Below, in pieces: positions 20,742 through 32,045 of a DNA stretch of 37,222 nucleotides. The DNA lies in contig JANYFM010000021.1 in assembly GCA_025362655.1 (NCBI GenBank), positions 1 to 37,222 of the forward strand. Direction: 5' to 3'. The notes below the pieces were generated by a model. It was not told where the DNA came from, did not search any database, and saw only the letters and a list, made by a program, of their open reading frames with translations. A program made the translations under genes and the position numbers. Within the stretch, counting starts at the first letter, position 1, and each line of letters opens with the position of its first letter. Origin of the DNA: Hyphomicrobiales bacterium (lineage in GTDB: Bacteria > Pseudomonadota > Alphaproteobacteria > Rhizobiales > Beijerinckiaceae).

Positions 20742-21284
20742 TCAGGGTTTTGCGGTTCCGATGAACCCGTAACGCGCGGCCAGATACAGGCCGATCGCCG
20801 CGATGAAGGCGAGGCCCACGAGACCGATGAAGCCCCAGTTCTGCTGCGCCGCCGGCGCGCTTGGCGGTGTGTGCCGGGCGGCAATCGCGTAGTTGCGCTG
20901 GGCGGCGCCGTTGGATGCCGGCCCAGCCGGGGTCGCGGGACCGCGGCCCTCAAGGGTCGCTTCGGCCAGATGCAGGTAGGTCGCAAGGCGGCGGGGCGTG
21001 CTCTCGCCGATAATATAGGAGGCGAGTTCGCTCTCCTGGGGTTCGCGGCTCTTGGCTTTGTTGAAGGCGATCAGCCAGTCGTGCTTGTTTTGCTTGTAGA
21101 TCGAATAAGCCACGAGGCCGACAATGTCTGTGTCGGCTTTGACGAGATTGCCGAAGACGGCATTGCGGTCGGAATCGCCTTCATCCGCCTCCGGATGAAA
21201 ATCAGCGGCTCCGGTCGCTGCGGCGCCTCCGGTTGAAGCGGCGGCTTGCAGCGCGGCCTGATCCAGGCTTTCGTTCTTCGTCAT
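20742..21284 (-). CDS. Conserved hypothetical protein with C-terminal TM segment
   Basis: MTKNESLDQAALQ...FGNLVKADTDIVGLVAYSIYKQNKHDWLIAFNKAKSREPQESELASYIIGE; C-terminal FIGLVGLAFIAAIGLYLAARYGFIG. Confidence 0.75.
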   Translation of the reverse strand: MTKNESLDQAALQAAASTGGAAATGAADFHPEADEGDSDRNAVFGNLVKADTDIVGLVAYSIYKQNKHDWLIAFNKAKSREPQESELASYIIGESTPRRLATYLHLAEATLEGRGPATPAGPASNGAAQRNYAIAARHTPPSAPAAQQNWGFIGLVGLAFIAAIGLYLAARYGFIGTAKP

Positions 21285-21433
21285 CTTCGCAACTCCCGTT
21301 AATGCCTCAACGCTTCCTTGGGCCGGCCCCGACGCTGCCGCAAGCGGCTTCACGCCTGATGCGGCGCTTCCCTATAGGATAAAACGCTGGGCTCAAACAC
21401 CGGCGTTTTCGCCATGCGCGAACCGCCAACACG

Positions 21434-22114
21434 ATGGAATGGGTTGCCCGTGGCGCCAGAGGAATGCGAATGCCGTCCATAAGCCGCCTGCCGACCGCAA
21501 AGCCGGACTTCGTTTTAGAGCGCGCGCTCATACAGCGGGGCCTTTGGCCGGCTGCGGGCGTTGATGAGGCCGGCCGCGGCCCCCTCGCGGGTCCTGTCGC
21601 GGCGGCGGCGGTTATACTTAACCCCGGCAATTTGCCCCCGGGGCTGGATGATTCCAAAAAGCTCAGCCCCGCCCGCCGCGATGCGCTCTATGAAGAAATC
21701 TTCGCCCGGGCGCTGGCGGTTAGCGTCTCGCTTGCGCCGGCGGGCGAAATTGACCTGCTCAACATTCGCGCGGCAAGCCTGCTCGCCATGCGCCGCGCGC
21801 TGGCCGGACTGGCGGTTGAGCCGGTCCACGCGCTGATCGACGGCAATGCCGTGCCGCCCGGTCTCGTCTGCGGCGCGCAGGCGATCATCCGGGGCGATGC
21901 GCGCAGCCTATCCATCGCGGCAGCCTCTATTATCGCAAAAGTCACGCGCGACCGGGCGATGCTGCGGCTTGACCGCGAATATCCGCTTTATGGTTTCGCC
22001 CGGCATTTCGGCTACCCCACCGCCGCGCACCGTTCCGCCTTGGCCGCGCACGGCCCGTGCCCATTTCACCGCGCTTCTTTTGCCCCGGTGCGCGCCGCGC
22101 TAACCCGGTCTTAA
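21434..22114 (+). CDS. rnhB: Ribonuclease HII
   Basis: [49 protein letters not shown]. Exact start uncertain. Confidence 0.94.
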   Translation: MEWVARGARGMRMPSISRLPTAKPDFVLERALIQRGLWPAAGVDEAGRGPLAGPVAAAAVILNPGNLPPGLDDSKKLSPARRDALYEEIFARALAVSVSLAPAGEIDLLNIRAASLLAMRRALAGLAVEPVHALIDGNAVPPGLVCGAQAIIRGDARSLSIAAASIIAKVTRDRAMLRLDREYPLYGFARHFGYPTAAHRSALAAHGPCPFHRASFAPVRAALTRS

Positions 22115-22209
22115 CTTTGTTTCGGGCGGGGTTGGTAAATGCTTGTGAAAGCTTGAGAATTCTTAAGAAAGGCGTCCGAAAAAGGGACAGCATTTTATCG
22201 GAGCCCTAA

Positions 22210-23454
<1,245 letters not shown>

Positions 23455-23464
23455 ACCTTTTCGC

Positions 23465-24709
23465 TCAACCCTTGCCCGTCTTCGCCGTTTTGGCATCGCG
23501 CTTGGCGAGCGTGCGCAGCCGCAGCGCGTTGAGCTTGATAAAGCCGGCGGCGTCGAGATGGTCATAGGCGACCGCGCCCTCCTCGAAGGTGACGAGGTCC
23601 TGATCGTACAGCGAGAACGGCGATTGCCGCCCGGTGACGCTCACATTGCCTTTGTAGAGCTTCAGCCGCACGCGGCCGGTTACCTTCTGTTGGCTGCGGT
23701 CGATCAACGCCTGGAGCATTTCGCGCTCCGGCGAAAACCAGAATCCGTTGTAAATGATCTCGGCGTATTTCGGCATCAGCTCGTCTTTGAGATGGGCCGC
23801 GCCGCGGTCCAGCGTGATTGATTCGATGCCGCGGTGCGCCTGCAAAAGAATCGTTCCGCCCGGCGTCTCGTAAACGCCGCGTGATTTCATGCCGACGAAA
23901 CGGTTCTCGACGAGATCGAGCCGGCCGATGCCGTTGGCGCGGCCGAGTTCATTCAGCTTTGTCAGCAGCGCGGCGGGCGAGAGCTTCACTCCATCGACGG
24001 CGACCGGATCGCCTTTTTCGAAATCAATGGCGATTTCCGTGACTTTGTCGGGCGCATCCTGCGGGGCGATTGTCCGCATATGCACATATTCCGGCGGCTC
24101 CGCCCACGGGTCCTCCAGCACCTTGCCCTCGGAGGAGGAGTGCAGGAGATTGGCATCCACGGAAAAGGGAGCCTCGCCGCGCTTGTCCTTGGCGATGGGA
24201 ATTTGATGCGCCTCTGCAAAAGCGATCAGCGATTCCCGGCTTTTGTATTCCCACTCCCGCCACGGCGCGATCACCTTGATGTCTGGCTCCAGCGCGTAAT
24301 AGCCAAGCTCAAACCGCACTTGGTCATTGCCTTTGCCGGTCGCGCCGTGGGAGACCGCGTCGGCGCCGACTTTGCGGGCGATCTCAATCTGCTTTTTGGC
24401 GATCAGCGGACGCGCGATGGAGGTGCCCAGCAGATACAGCCCCTCATATTGCGCATTGGCGCGGAACATCGGGAAAACATAGTCGCGGACAAATTCCTCG
24501 CGCAGATCCTCGATGAAAATATGCTCGGGCTTGATGCCCATCAGCAGCGCTTTTTCACGCGCGGGCGCCAGCTCCTCGCCCTGGCCGAGATCGGCTGTGA
24601 AGGTGACGACCTCGCAGCCATAGGTGGTTTGCAGCCATTTCAGGATGATCGACGTGTCGAGCCCGCCGGAATAAGCGAGGACCACGCGTTTGATATGCTT
24701 TTGCGCCAT
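23465..24709 (-). CDS. argG: Argininosuccinate synthase
   Basis: [46 protein letters not shown]...[15 protein letters not shown]. The listed ORF has a spurious upstream extension. Confidence 0.96.
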   Translation of the reverse strand: MAQKHIKRVVLAYSGGLDTSIILKWLQTTYGCEVVTFTADLGQGEELAPAREKALLMGIKPEHIFIEDLREEFVRDYVFPMFRANAQYEGLYLLGTSIARPLIAKKQIEIARKVGADAVSHGATGKGNDQVRFELGYYALEPDIKVIAPWREWEYKSRESLIAFAEAHQIPIAKDKRGEAPFSVDANLLHSSSEGKVLEDPWAEPPEYVHMRTIAPQDAPDKVTEIAIDFEKGDPVAVDGVKLSPAALLTKLNELGRANGIGRLDLVENRFVGMKSRGVYETPGGTILLQAHRGIESITLDRGAAHLKDELMPKYAEIIYNGFWFSPEREMLQALIDRSQQKVTGRVRLKLYKGNVSVTGRQSPFSLYDQDLVTFEEGAVAYDHLDAAGFIKLNALRLRTLAKRDAKTAKTGKG

Positions 24710-24765
24710 TTTATCCGCTCGTTTGAAAGGGCGGGGCCGCCGCCTGAAATCGGGCCGGACTATAG

Positions 24766-25482
24766 TCAGGGCTTTCGATCCCGCAAACCCCGGAAAATCA
24801 AGCCATGCAGAATTTGCAGCAAAAGCAGGGTGATCAGCCCGGCCAGCACGATATCTGACAGAAAATGCCCGCCGTAAGCCATGCGCAACAGGCCTGTCAG
24901 CGCGCCAAAAACGACCGCCCCGGCGATGGCGGGCGCGCGCCAGGGCGGCGGCGCGAGACTGGCCGGGCCGATTAGCCAAAATCCGGCGGAAGTCTCTCCG
25001 GACACAAATGAGCAGTTCTTTTTGCAGGCGCCATCCACCGCGTTGATGGGCCGGAAATCGAAATTGCCGCCGAATTCCTTCAAATGGACCGGGCGCGGCC
25101 TGTGCCAATGATCCTTGAGGCCTAGGTTGACGACGAGCCCGGGGCCGATCGCCATCGATAAGACGATGAAAACAACGGCGCGGTTTGACGGGATCAGCGC
25201 CGCGGGCAGGCCGACCTTCGGGCCAAGCCACCAAGCCAGCGGAAAGGCCGCGCACACCGCAAGCGGCAGAGTATAGAAAATTCCGCGCAGGACCCGTGAT
25301 GCGGGGCTTGCGCCGATAAAGGCATTATCGAAAAACAGGCGCGCGGCCGTCAAATCGATTTCGGGATCGCGGATGAAAAGCCCCGCGGCGGCGAGCGTCA
25401 ACAGCAGCGTGATGATGAATGCATTGCGCGACAAGGAGGCCTCCGGATGGCGGGAGGCATAGTGGATCGCGCCGGGCGTTAC
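24766..25482 (-). CDS. PAP2-family phosphatase / phosphoesterase membrane protein
   Basis: KDHWHRPRP...[11 protein letters not shown]...[16 protein letters not shown] (PAP2 motifs). Start approximate (GTG). Confidence 0.85.
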   Translation of the reverse strand, partial: VTPGAIHYASRHPEASLSRNAFIITLLLTLAAAGLFIRDPEIDLTAARLFFDNAFIGASPASRVLRGIFYTLPLAVCAAFPLAWWLGPKVGLPAALIPSNRAVVFIVLSMAIGPGLVVNLGLKDHWHRPRPVHLKEFGGNFDFRPINAVDGACKKNCSFVSGETSAGFWLIGPASLAPPPWRAPAIAGAVVFGALTGLLRMAYGGHFLSDIVLAGLITLLLLQILHGLIFRGLRDRKP

Positions 25483-25495
25483 AATAAAGCTGCTT

Positions 25496-26122
25496 TTAGT
25501 CTTCGTCGTTCGCGGGAACGAGGCCGATGTCGGCGAGGCGCACCGCAAGCTCCGGCGCGAGCGCCGGCGTCAGCATTTGCGAGGGAGGCTCATCAACAAC
25601 ATGCGCATAGCCTTCCGCCGCAAGGCGGCGGTGCACGCGGGTCACCAGCGTCTTGGCGTTGATAACCCAGACCTCGCGCACGCCAAAGGCGGCATAGATT
25701 CCGATTTTGCGCCCGAGGTCATAAATCAGGCTGGTGTCGGCGACTTCGATGGCGAGCAGAAGCTCCGGGCCTGTGACAGCTTCCGGCGCGAGCCCTTTGC
25801 GAAACACACAGAAATCCGGCTCAAGGAACGAATTGTCGTCGAGATGCAGCGTTGTTTCCGGAACGACCTCCAGATTTGCCGGCACGACGCTCAAAAAGAA
25901 GGGAAGCAACTGCCTCTTTATCCATTCATGGCGGGCGCCTTTTGGTGACATTGGCACAATCTCCCCGCCAACCAGCTCAATCCGTTCGTTGTCAGCAAGG
26001 ATGCCGGCACGGACCATGCTCTCGATTTCCGCGACGCTCCACGCGCGGCGCTCCATTCCCTCGGCGGCGCGGGTGGTTTTGCGGGGCGGGCTGGGGCGGA
26101 AGACCTCGTTCATGGAGGGCAC
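25496..26122 (-). CDS. Uma2 family (DUF820, PD-(D/E)XK-like) endonuclease-like protein
   Basis: ERIELVGGEIVPMSPKGARHEWIKRQL...FLEPDFCVFRKG...GPELLLAIEVADTSLIYDLGRKIGIYAAFGVREVWVIN. Confidence 0.92.
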   Translation of the reverse strand: MPSMNEVFRPSPPRKTTRAAEGMERRAWSVAEIESMVRAGILADNERIELVGGEIVPMSPKGARHEWIKRQLLPFFLSVVPANLEVVPETTLHLDDNSFLEPDFCVFRKGLAPEAVTGPELLLAIEVADTSLIYDLGRKIGIYAAFGVREVWVINAKTLVTRVHRRLAAEGYAHVVDEPPSQMLTPALAPELAVRLADIGLVPANDED

Positions 26123-26221
26123 TTTATCACGGCCAAAGACCTTTTTGAACCCTGGCGGTCGCCCCCTTTCCCCTTTCCCCGTTCCGGCCCTATAGTCTTT
26201 CGCTCACAGGAACCTCCAGCA

Positions 26222-27310
26222 ATGAAATTCGCGCATTTCTCTCACGTCTGGGCGAAACCGCTGATGACCCCGCACCAGCGTTACGAGCAGCTATGGCGGG
26301 AGCTTCAGCTCTGCGACGAGACGGACTTCGACTACGCTTTTTGCGTCGAACATCATTTCCGCCCCGATGAGAGCCTGATGTCTTCGCCCTCGCTGTTCTG
26401 TGTCGGCGCGGGAGCCCGCACGAAGCGGCTGCGCATCGGCCCGATGGGCTACATAGTTCCGCTCTACAATCCGCTGCGCCTCGTCGAGGAAATCGCCATC
26501 GTCGATCAGATGCTCGGCGGGCGCATGGAGCTGGGCCTCGTGCCGGGCATCACTCCCTCTTATTTCATACCCTTCGGCATTGACCACGACGCGCGCAAAT
26601 CGCCGACGCTGGAATTCATTCCCTATATGCGCGCCGCTTTCGGCGAAAAGCAGCCGTTCTCTTTTGAGGGCAAAATTCTCAAAACCAAAAGCGCCAAAAT
26701 CGCGGTGCAGCCGATGCAGAAACCGCACCCGGAGGTGTGGATGCAGAGCCGCGACCCCGCGACACTGGAGTTCTGCGCGGCCAACGGCATCAATACCGGG
26801 TATTTCATCGTGTTTCCGCGCCTTCAGGCGGCGGAGCGCTATCGCAAATATATAGCGGACTGGCAAAAAGCGGGCTGGACGCGCAAGCCAAAGATCGCCT
26901 ATTCGCTCCCCGTCTATGTCGATGAAACCGATGAGGCCGCGATCGGCAAGGCTTTGTTCCGCGCCAGCCGCGCCTATGAGGGATTTCTCAAAGAGCCAGA
27001 GCCCGGCGAGACTTTCGAGCAGAGGCTGGAGATATTCGCCGACATGTTCATCCAGCGCGGCGAGCCCGGCGCGGCGCAAAATATGCGCAACATTTTCGAT
27101 CCGGACTATCTCATGAAAAACAATCTTATTTTCATAGGCTCGCCGAAAACCGTGGCGGAGAAAATCCACAAAGCGGCGGAGGAGGGGCTTTTCAACACCT
27201 TCCTCGGCGAGTTTAATTTCTCGGACCTGCCCGAAGAGGACCTGATGCGCTCGATCCGGCTGTTCGGCGCGAAGGTGATACCCGCGCTGCGGGACTACGA
27301 GCCTTTTTGA
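26222..27310 (+). CDS. LLM class flavin-dependent oxidoreductase (luciferase-like monooxygenase)
   Basis: DYAFCVEHHFRPDESLMSSPSLFCVGAGARTKRLRIGPMGYIVPLYNPLRLVEEIAIVDQMLGGRMELGL. Confidence 0.93.
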   Translation: MKFAHFSHVWAKPLMTPHQRYEQLWRELQLCDETDFDYAFCVEHHFRPDESLMSSPSLFCVGAGARTKRLRIGPMGYIVPLYNPLRLVEEIAIVDQMLGGRMELGLVPGITPSYFIPFGIDHDARKSPTLEFIPYMRAAFGEKQPFSFEGKILKTKSAKIAVQPMQKPHPEVWMQSRDPATLEFCAANGINTGYFIVFPRLQAAERYRKYIADWQKAGWTRKPKIAYSLPVYVDETDEAAIGKALFRASRAYEGFLKEPEPGETFEQRLEIFADMFIQRGEPGAAQNMRNIFDPDYLMKNNLIFIGSPKTVAEKIHKAAEEGLFNTFLGEFNFSDLPEEDLMRSIRLFGAKVIPALRDYEPF

Positions 27311-27350
27311 CCGCCGCGTCCGGCGGAACGATAAACCCGGGGGGGAAAAC

Positions 27351-28697
27351 ATGGCCCAGCAAACCGTCGATGTCTCCGCGCTGATCAACGCGGGGCAAAC
27401 GAGCGGCTTCATCAAGAAGCTCGTGCTGATAACATTTCTTCTTGTCGTTGCCGACGGCTTTGACATCAGCGCCGTCGGCGTGGCGATTCCCGGCATTTAC
27501 AAAAGCTTCGGGATCACCGACCCCAACACGGGCGCGCTGATGATCACCGCGAGCCTGTTCGGCATTCTCGTGGGATCGCCTCTCTTCGGGCTGATCGGCG
27601 ACCGCTTCGGCCGAAAGGCGGCGATCATATCCTCGTGCTTTCTGTTCGGCGTTTTCACATGGGTCACCGTGTTCGCCGGCAGCGCGGCGCATGTCATCGC
27701 GCTGCGGTTTGTCGCCGGTCTCGGCATTGGCGGACTGCTGCCGAATGTCACCGCGCTTATTTCGGAACTGGCGCCGGCGCGCTACCGCGCCGCTGTCATC
27801 ATCCTCGCCTTCACCGGCGTGGCCTTCGGCGGAGGCCTGCCGGGCCTCGCGGGCGCGGCGCTGGTGCCTCAATACGGCTGGCCGGTGATATTCCACATTG
27901 GCGGGGTGTTCCCCATCGCCGTGTCGATCCTTTGCATCTGGGTTTTGCCGGAATCGGTGAAGTTCCTCGTGCAGAAAAACAAGGGCGGCGAGGCTGTGTA
28001 TGACGCGCTGTCGAAAATGGGTGTCGCCGAAGGGCTTAACGCCGGCATGAATTTTGTTATCGCCGATGAGCCGAAAACACAGGGCTGGGCCATCGGCGAA
28101 TTGTTCCGCGGCAGACTCGCGGTGATCACGCCGCTGCTGTGGCTGCTGTTCGTCGCCAATCTCATGGGTTATTATTTCCTGCTGGGCTGGACGCCGACGG
28201 TATTGCTGAAAGCCGCCAACATCGACCAGACCACCGCCAATCTGGCCCTGCTGTCGCTGCAAATGGGCGGCGTCGCCGCGGGGCTTTTGCTGTTCTGGTT
28301 CCGGCTGATGGAGCGCCACGGCATTCTGCCCGTGGTGTTTTTCTTCGCGCTGGCGGTGCCGGTCGTGGCGGGCATCGGCTACGCCGCCTCGACACAATCG
28401 ATCGGGCTGCTGTTCGCCCTGCAGTTTCTCGCGGGAATCTGCTGCCTTGGCATCCAGTTTTCCATCAATGCGGTGTCCGGGATGATCTATCCGACCGCCG
28501 TGCGCTCCAGCGGCTCGGGATCCGCGCTGGGGGTCGGGCGCATCGGCTCGATCATCGGCCCGCTGGTTGGCGGCGCGCTGCTGGCGCGGCAACTGCCCAT
28601 CGACCAGCTCTACGGCTATGCCGCGCTGCCCTTTGCCGCCGGCTGCGTGATCACCATCATCCTCATGCGGTTTTACAAAAAGCCGGCGCTCGCATGA
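27351..28697 (+). CDS. MFS transporter (aromatic acid:H+ symporter-like)
   Basis: LLVVADGFDISAVGVAIPGIYKSFGI...LFGLIGDRFGRKAAII; about 12 hydrophobic segments. Confidence 0.92.
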   Translation: MAQQTVDVSALINAGQTSGFIKKLVLITFLLVVADGFDISAVGVAIPGIYKSFGITDPNTGALMITASLFGILVGSPLFGLIGDRFGRKAAIISSCFLFGVFTWVTVFAGSAAHVIALRFVAGLGIGGLLPNVTALISELAPARYRAAVIILAFTGVAFGGGLPGLAGAALVPQYGWPVIFHIGGVFPIAVSILCIWVLPESVKFLVQKNKGGEAVYDALSKMGVAEGLNAGMNFVIADEPKTQGWAIGELFRGRLAVITPLLWLLFVANLMGYYFLLGWTPTVLLKAANIDQTTANLALLSLQMGGVAAGLLLFWFRLMERHGILPVVFFFALAVPVVAGIGYAASTQSIGLLFALQFLAGICCLGIQFSINAVSGMIYPTAVRSSGSGSALGVGRIGSIIGPLVGGALLARQLPIDQLYGYAALPFAAGCVITIILMRFYKKPALA

Positions 28698-28741
28698 CGC
28701 GCCGCATTGGCCCGCCCGGCCGCGCCTGCTAAAGAAAGCGC

Positions 28742-29527
28742 ATGTCCCTTTCCCCCGAGGAAGTCGAGCGCTACGCGCGCCACATCGTGCTGCACGGCGT
28801 CGGCGGCCCCGGCCAGCAAAAGCTGAAGGCTGCGCGCGTTCTCAGCATCGGCGCGGGCGGGCTTGGGTCGCCTTTCATCCAATATCTCGCCGCCGCCGGC
28901 GTCGGCACCATCGGGATTGTCGATGATGACACGGTGTCGCTGTCCAATCTGCAAAGGCAGGTGCTGCACGGCACGCCCGATATCGGGCGCATGAAAACCG
29001 ACAGCGCGGCGGATGCGGCGGCGCGCATCAATCCGCACGTCAACATTGTCAAACACCCGTTTCGTCTTGATGCGGCGGGCGCGCCGGCCCTGCTGGCGCA
29101 ATACGACGTCATTGGCGACGGCTCGGATAATTTTGAAACGCGCTACATTGTCTCGGACGCCTGCTTTCACGCGCGGCGTCCGCTGATCACCGCGGCGGTT
29201 GGCGAGTTCGACGGCTCGATCACGACCCTGCGGCCGTTCGAAACGGGAAAAGACGGAAAGCCCAATCCGACGTATCGCTGTCTCTTTCCCGAGGCGCCGC
29301 CGGCCGGCTCGATTCCCGCCTGCGCGCAGGCCGGCATACTGGGCGCGCTCACCGGCATAGCCGGCGCGATGATGGCCCTGGAGGTCATCCGCGAGATCGT
29401 CGGCTTCGGAGAGAGCCTCGTCGGGCGCATTCTGCTGATGGACACGCGTTCGATGCGTTTTGAGACCATGAGCTACGCCTGGGATCCTCAGAACCCGCTG
29501 AACGGCGAGGGCGCGGACCCGGCTTGA
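28742..29527 (+). CDS. moeB: MoeB/ThiF-family E1-like adenylyltransferase
   Basis: RYARHIVLHGVGGPGQQKLKAARVLSIGAGGLGSPFIQYLAAAGVGTIGIVDDDTVSLSNLQRQVLH. Confidence 0.9.
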   Translation: MSLSPEEVERYARHIVLHGVGGPGQQKLKAARVLSIGAGGLGSPFIQYLAAAGVGTIGIVDDDTVSLSNLQRQVLHGTPDIGRMKTDSAADAAARINPHVNIVKHPFRLDAAGAPALLAQYDVIGDGSDNFETRYIVSDACFHARRPLITAAVGEFDGSITTLRPFETGKDGKPNPTYRCLFPEAPPAGSIPACAQAGILGALTGIAGAMMALEVIREIVGFGESLVGRILLMDTRSMRFETMSYAWDPQNPLNGEGADPA

Positions 29528-29577
29528 ACGGCGCGCGGGCCTGCTCTATCAATCGCCATCCAAAAGGGAGGTCCTCC

Positions 29578-30096
29578 ATGTCGCTCTATGAATTCTCCGT
29601 TCCGGCGTATCAGCAAATTCTCGGTGGGATGCTCGGCGTGATGGACAAGACCATCGCCCACGCTAACGCCAAAAAATGGGACCATTCCGTCGTCTGCAAC
29701 GACCGTTTGCACCCCGACATGTTCAGTTTCGCCCGCCAGGTGCAGTCCTTCACCGATCACGCCGCCGGCTCCAGCCTGCGCCTCGCCGGCAAAGAGGCGA
29801 ACCTGGCACCGCGCGATGAGACAACGCTGGAGGGATTGCGCGAGCGCATCGCCAAATCGCTGGCCCTGGTCAATTCAGTGACGGCCGCCGATGTCGATGC
29901 GCGCGCCGCCAGCGATGTGGCGTTTCCCATGGGGCCGCGTCAGGTCATCATGAAGGGCAAAGATTATATGATGCATTTCGCCCTGCCCAATTTCTATTTC
30001 CATGCGGTCACCGCTTATGACCTCCTGCGCCACCGCGGCGTCGAAATCGGCAAGCGGGATTTTCTGGGGGCTGTGCCGGGTTTTCCGAAAGCCTGA
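29578..30096 (+). CDS. DUF1993 domain-containing protein
   Basis: MSLYEFSVPAYQQILGGMLGVMDKTIAHANAKK...DRLHPDMFSFARQVQSFTDHA. Confidence 0.85.
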   Translation: MSLYEFSVPAYQQILGGMLGVMDKTIAHANAKKWDHSVVCNDRLHPDMFSFARQVQSFTDHAAGSSLRLAGKEANLAPRDETTLEGLRERIAKSLALVNSVTAADVDARAASDVAFPMGPRQVIMKGKDYMMHFALPNFYFHAVTAYDLLRHRGVEIGKRDFLGAVPGFPKA

Positions 30097-30140
30097 AATT
30101 TCCGCGCGCCGCGCGGTCTTTCGACACGGAGGAAATTTCC

Positions 30141-30491
30141 ATGAGCATTCATCGCATCGGCGCGGGCCCGCGCATGAGCAAGGCCGTCGTTCATGCCGGC
30201 ACGGTATATCTCGCGGGGCAGGTCGCGGACGCCTCCAAAGGCAAAAGCGTTGCTGAGCAGACGCGCGAGATTCTCGCCATGATCGACGGCCTTCTGAAAG
30301 AGGCGGGCAGCGATAAATCGAAACTGTTGTGGACCAATATCTGGCTGTCGGACATTTCGACCTTCGCCGAGATGAACAGCGTTTGGGACGCCTGGGTGAT
30401 TCCCGGCCAGGGGCCGGCGCGCGCCACCGTCGAGGCCAGACTCGCGGGTCCCGAATACAAAGTCGAAATCGCCGTCACAGCGGCGGTGTGA
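30141..30491 (+). CDS. RidA/YjgF family protein
   Basis: KAVVHAGTVYLAGQVADASKGKSVAEQTREILAMIDGLLKEAGSDKSKLLWTNIWLSD...GPARATVEARLAGPEYKVEIAVTAAV. Confidence 0.93.
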   Translation: MSIHRIGAGPRMSKAVVHAGTVYLAGQVADASKGKSVAEQTREILAMIDGLLKEAGSDKSKLLWTNIWLSDISTFAEMNSVWDAWVIPGQGPARATVEARLAGPEYKVEIAVTAAV

Positions 30492-30496
30492 CGCGG

Positions 30497-31596
30497 GTGA
30501 GCGCGCTCCGCCCGGCCTTCGAATGCGGGGTTGCCGCCGCCGCGCGTTCAGGCTGCGGCTGCGCGTCGCGGCGCGGGTTTTTGAGAACTCTCGGCGCCGC
30601 CGCCGCGGCCGCCGCTGTTCCCGCCGCCGCGCAGACCCCCGCCGGCGGCGGCCGCATCGACACGCATTTCCATTATTATCCCGCGCCGCTGTCGCGCGAG
30701 CTGGAGGAATGGTGGCTTTCAAATCCCGCGCGCGGCCCCTTGCAGGCGGGCGTGCGCGACTGGAGCGTTTCGAGGACGCTGGAACTGATGGATGAAAGCG
30801 GAATGCAGACCGGCGTCTGCTCGCTGTCGATTCCCGGCGCTCGGCTGAAACCGGACTTGGAAAGCACGAAACGCATAGCGCGCGTCAGCAATGAGTTCGG
30901 GGCGCAAATGGGGCGCGATCATCCCCGCCGTTTTGGCCTGTTCGCCACGCTGCCGTTTCCCGATGTGGACGCCTGCCTGAAAGAGATTGAATATTCTCTC
31001 GACACGCTGAAGGCCGACGGAATCGGCATGATGACGAGCTATGACGGCAAATATCCCGGCGATAAAGCCTTCGCGCCGATTTTCGAGGAGCTGAACCGGC
31101 GCAATGCCGTCATTTATTTCCACCCGAATTCACCCGCCTGCTGCGGTGGCGTGATCGCGGGGATCAGCGAGGCATTTTTGGAATATCCCTACGATACCGG
31201 CCGCGCGATACTCAGCCTGCTGCTGTCGGGCACATTCAGCCGCGCGTCCGGCGCGCGCTACATCTTCTCGCACACAGGCGGCCCCATCATCATGCTGGCG
31301 GGCCGCGTTGAAAATATGATCTCGCGCCGCGCCGACCTGCAGGCGCGGGTTCCCGAAGGCGTGCCCGCTGTTCTCAAGCGGCTCTATTACGACACCGCGA
31401 ATTCCGCTTATCCGCAAAACCTGGCGGCGCTGCTTGCCTATGCGCCCCTTTCGCAGGTGCTGTTCGGCTCCGATCGCCCTATTACACGATTGCCGAAAAC
31501 CTCGCGGAGCTATCGAAGGCCGGCCTCACCGATGGACAGCGCTCCGCGATCGAGCGGGACAATGCGCTGGCGCTGTTCCCGCGGCTGCGCGGCTAG
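30497..31596 (+). pseudogene. ACMSD-like amidohydrolase paralog with Tat-type signal; apparent single-nucleotide frameshift near 31475
   Basis: CGCASRRGFLRTLG...RIDTHFHYYP...YFHPNSPACC...FSHTGGP...VLFGSD, then the frame changes. The alternative frame restores [39 protein letters not shown], ending at 31596. Confidence 0.8.
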
Positions 31597-32045
31597 GCGG
31601 GCGGGCTCTTCAGGAACGGCTGCGATCCCCGCCTCGCCAGCCCGTCGGCGCGCTCGTTCATCTCATTGCCCGCGTGGCCCTTCACCCAGCGCCACTCGAC
31701 ATCGTGCGCGGCGCGGGCGGCGTCGAGCCTTAGCCAGAGGTCCATGTTCTTCACCGGCTTTTTGTCCGACGTCTTCCAGCCGTTTTTTTTCCACCCGTGA
31801 ATCCACGACATCACGCCGTTGCGCACATATTGGGAATCCGTGTGGATATCGATGCCGCAGGAACGGCTGAGAGATTCCAGAGCCATGATCGCGGCCATCA
31901 GCTCCATGCGGTTGTTGGTGGTCAAAGCCTCGCCGCCGCACATTTCCTTTTCGTGCCCGCCGAACGTCAATATCACGCCCCAGCCGCCCGGCCCGGGGTT
32001 TCCCGCGCATGCGCCGTCGGTCCACGCCGCCGCGCGCCCGCTCAC
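31593..32045 (-). CDS. rnhA: Ribonuclease HI
   Basis: [82 protein letters not shown]. Confidence 0.95.
   Translation of the reverse strand: MSGRAAAWTDGACAGNPGPGGWGVILTFGGHEKEMCGGEALTTNNRMELMAAIMALESLSRSCGIDIHTDSQYVRNGVMSWIHGWKKNGWKTSDKKPVKNMDLWLRLDAARAAHDVEWRWVKGHAGNEMNERADGLARRGSQPFLKSPPA

Noticed and set aside
24710-25255. In-frame 182-aa N-terminal extension of argG
   Set aside because: Overlaps the PAP2 gene on the same strand in another frame; ArgG homology begins exactly at [16 protein letters not shown].
27213-28592. 459-aa antisense ORF opposite the MFS/LLM genes
   Set aside because: Low-complexity Gln/Arg/Asp/His-rich shadow translation of a clear MFS transporter gene.
31597-31870. 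C-terminal extension of the 513-aa ORF beyond the amidohydrolase
   Set aside because: Arises from the frameshift and runs antisense through rnhA; sequence is low-complexity and non-homologous.
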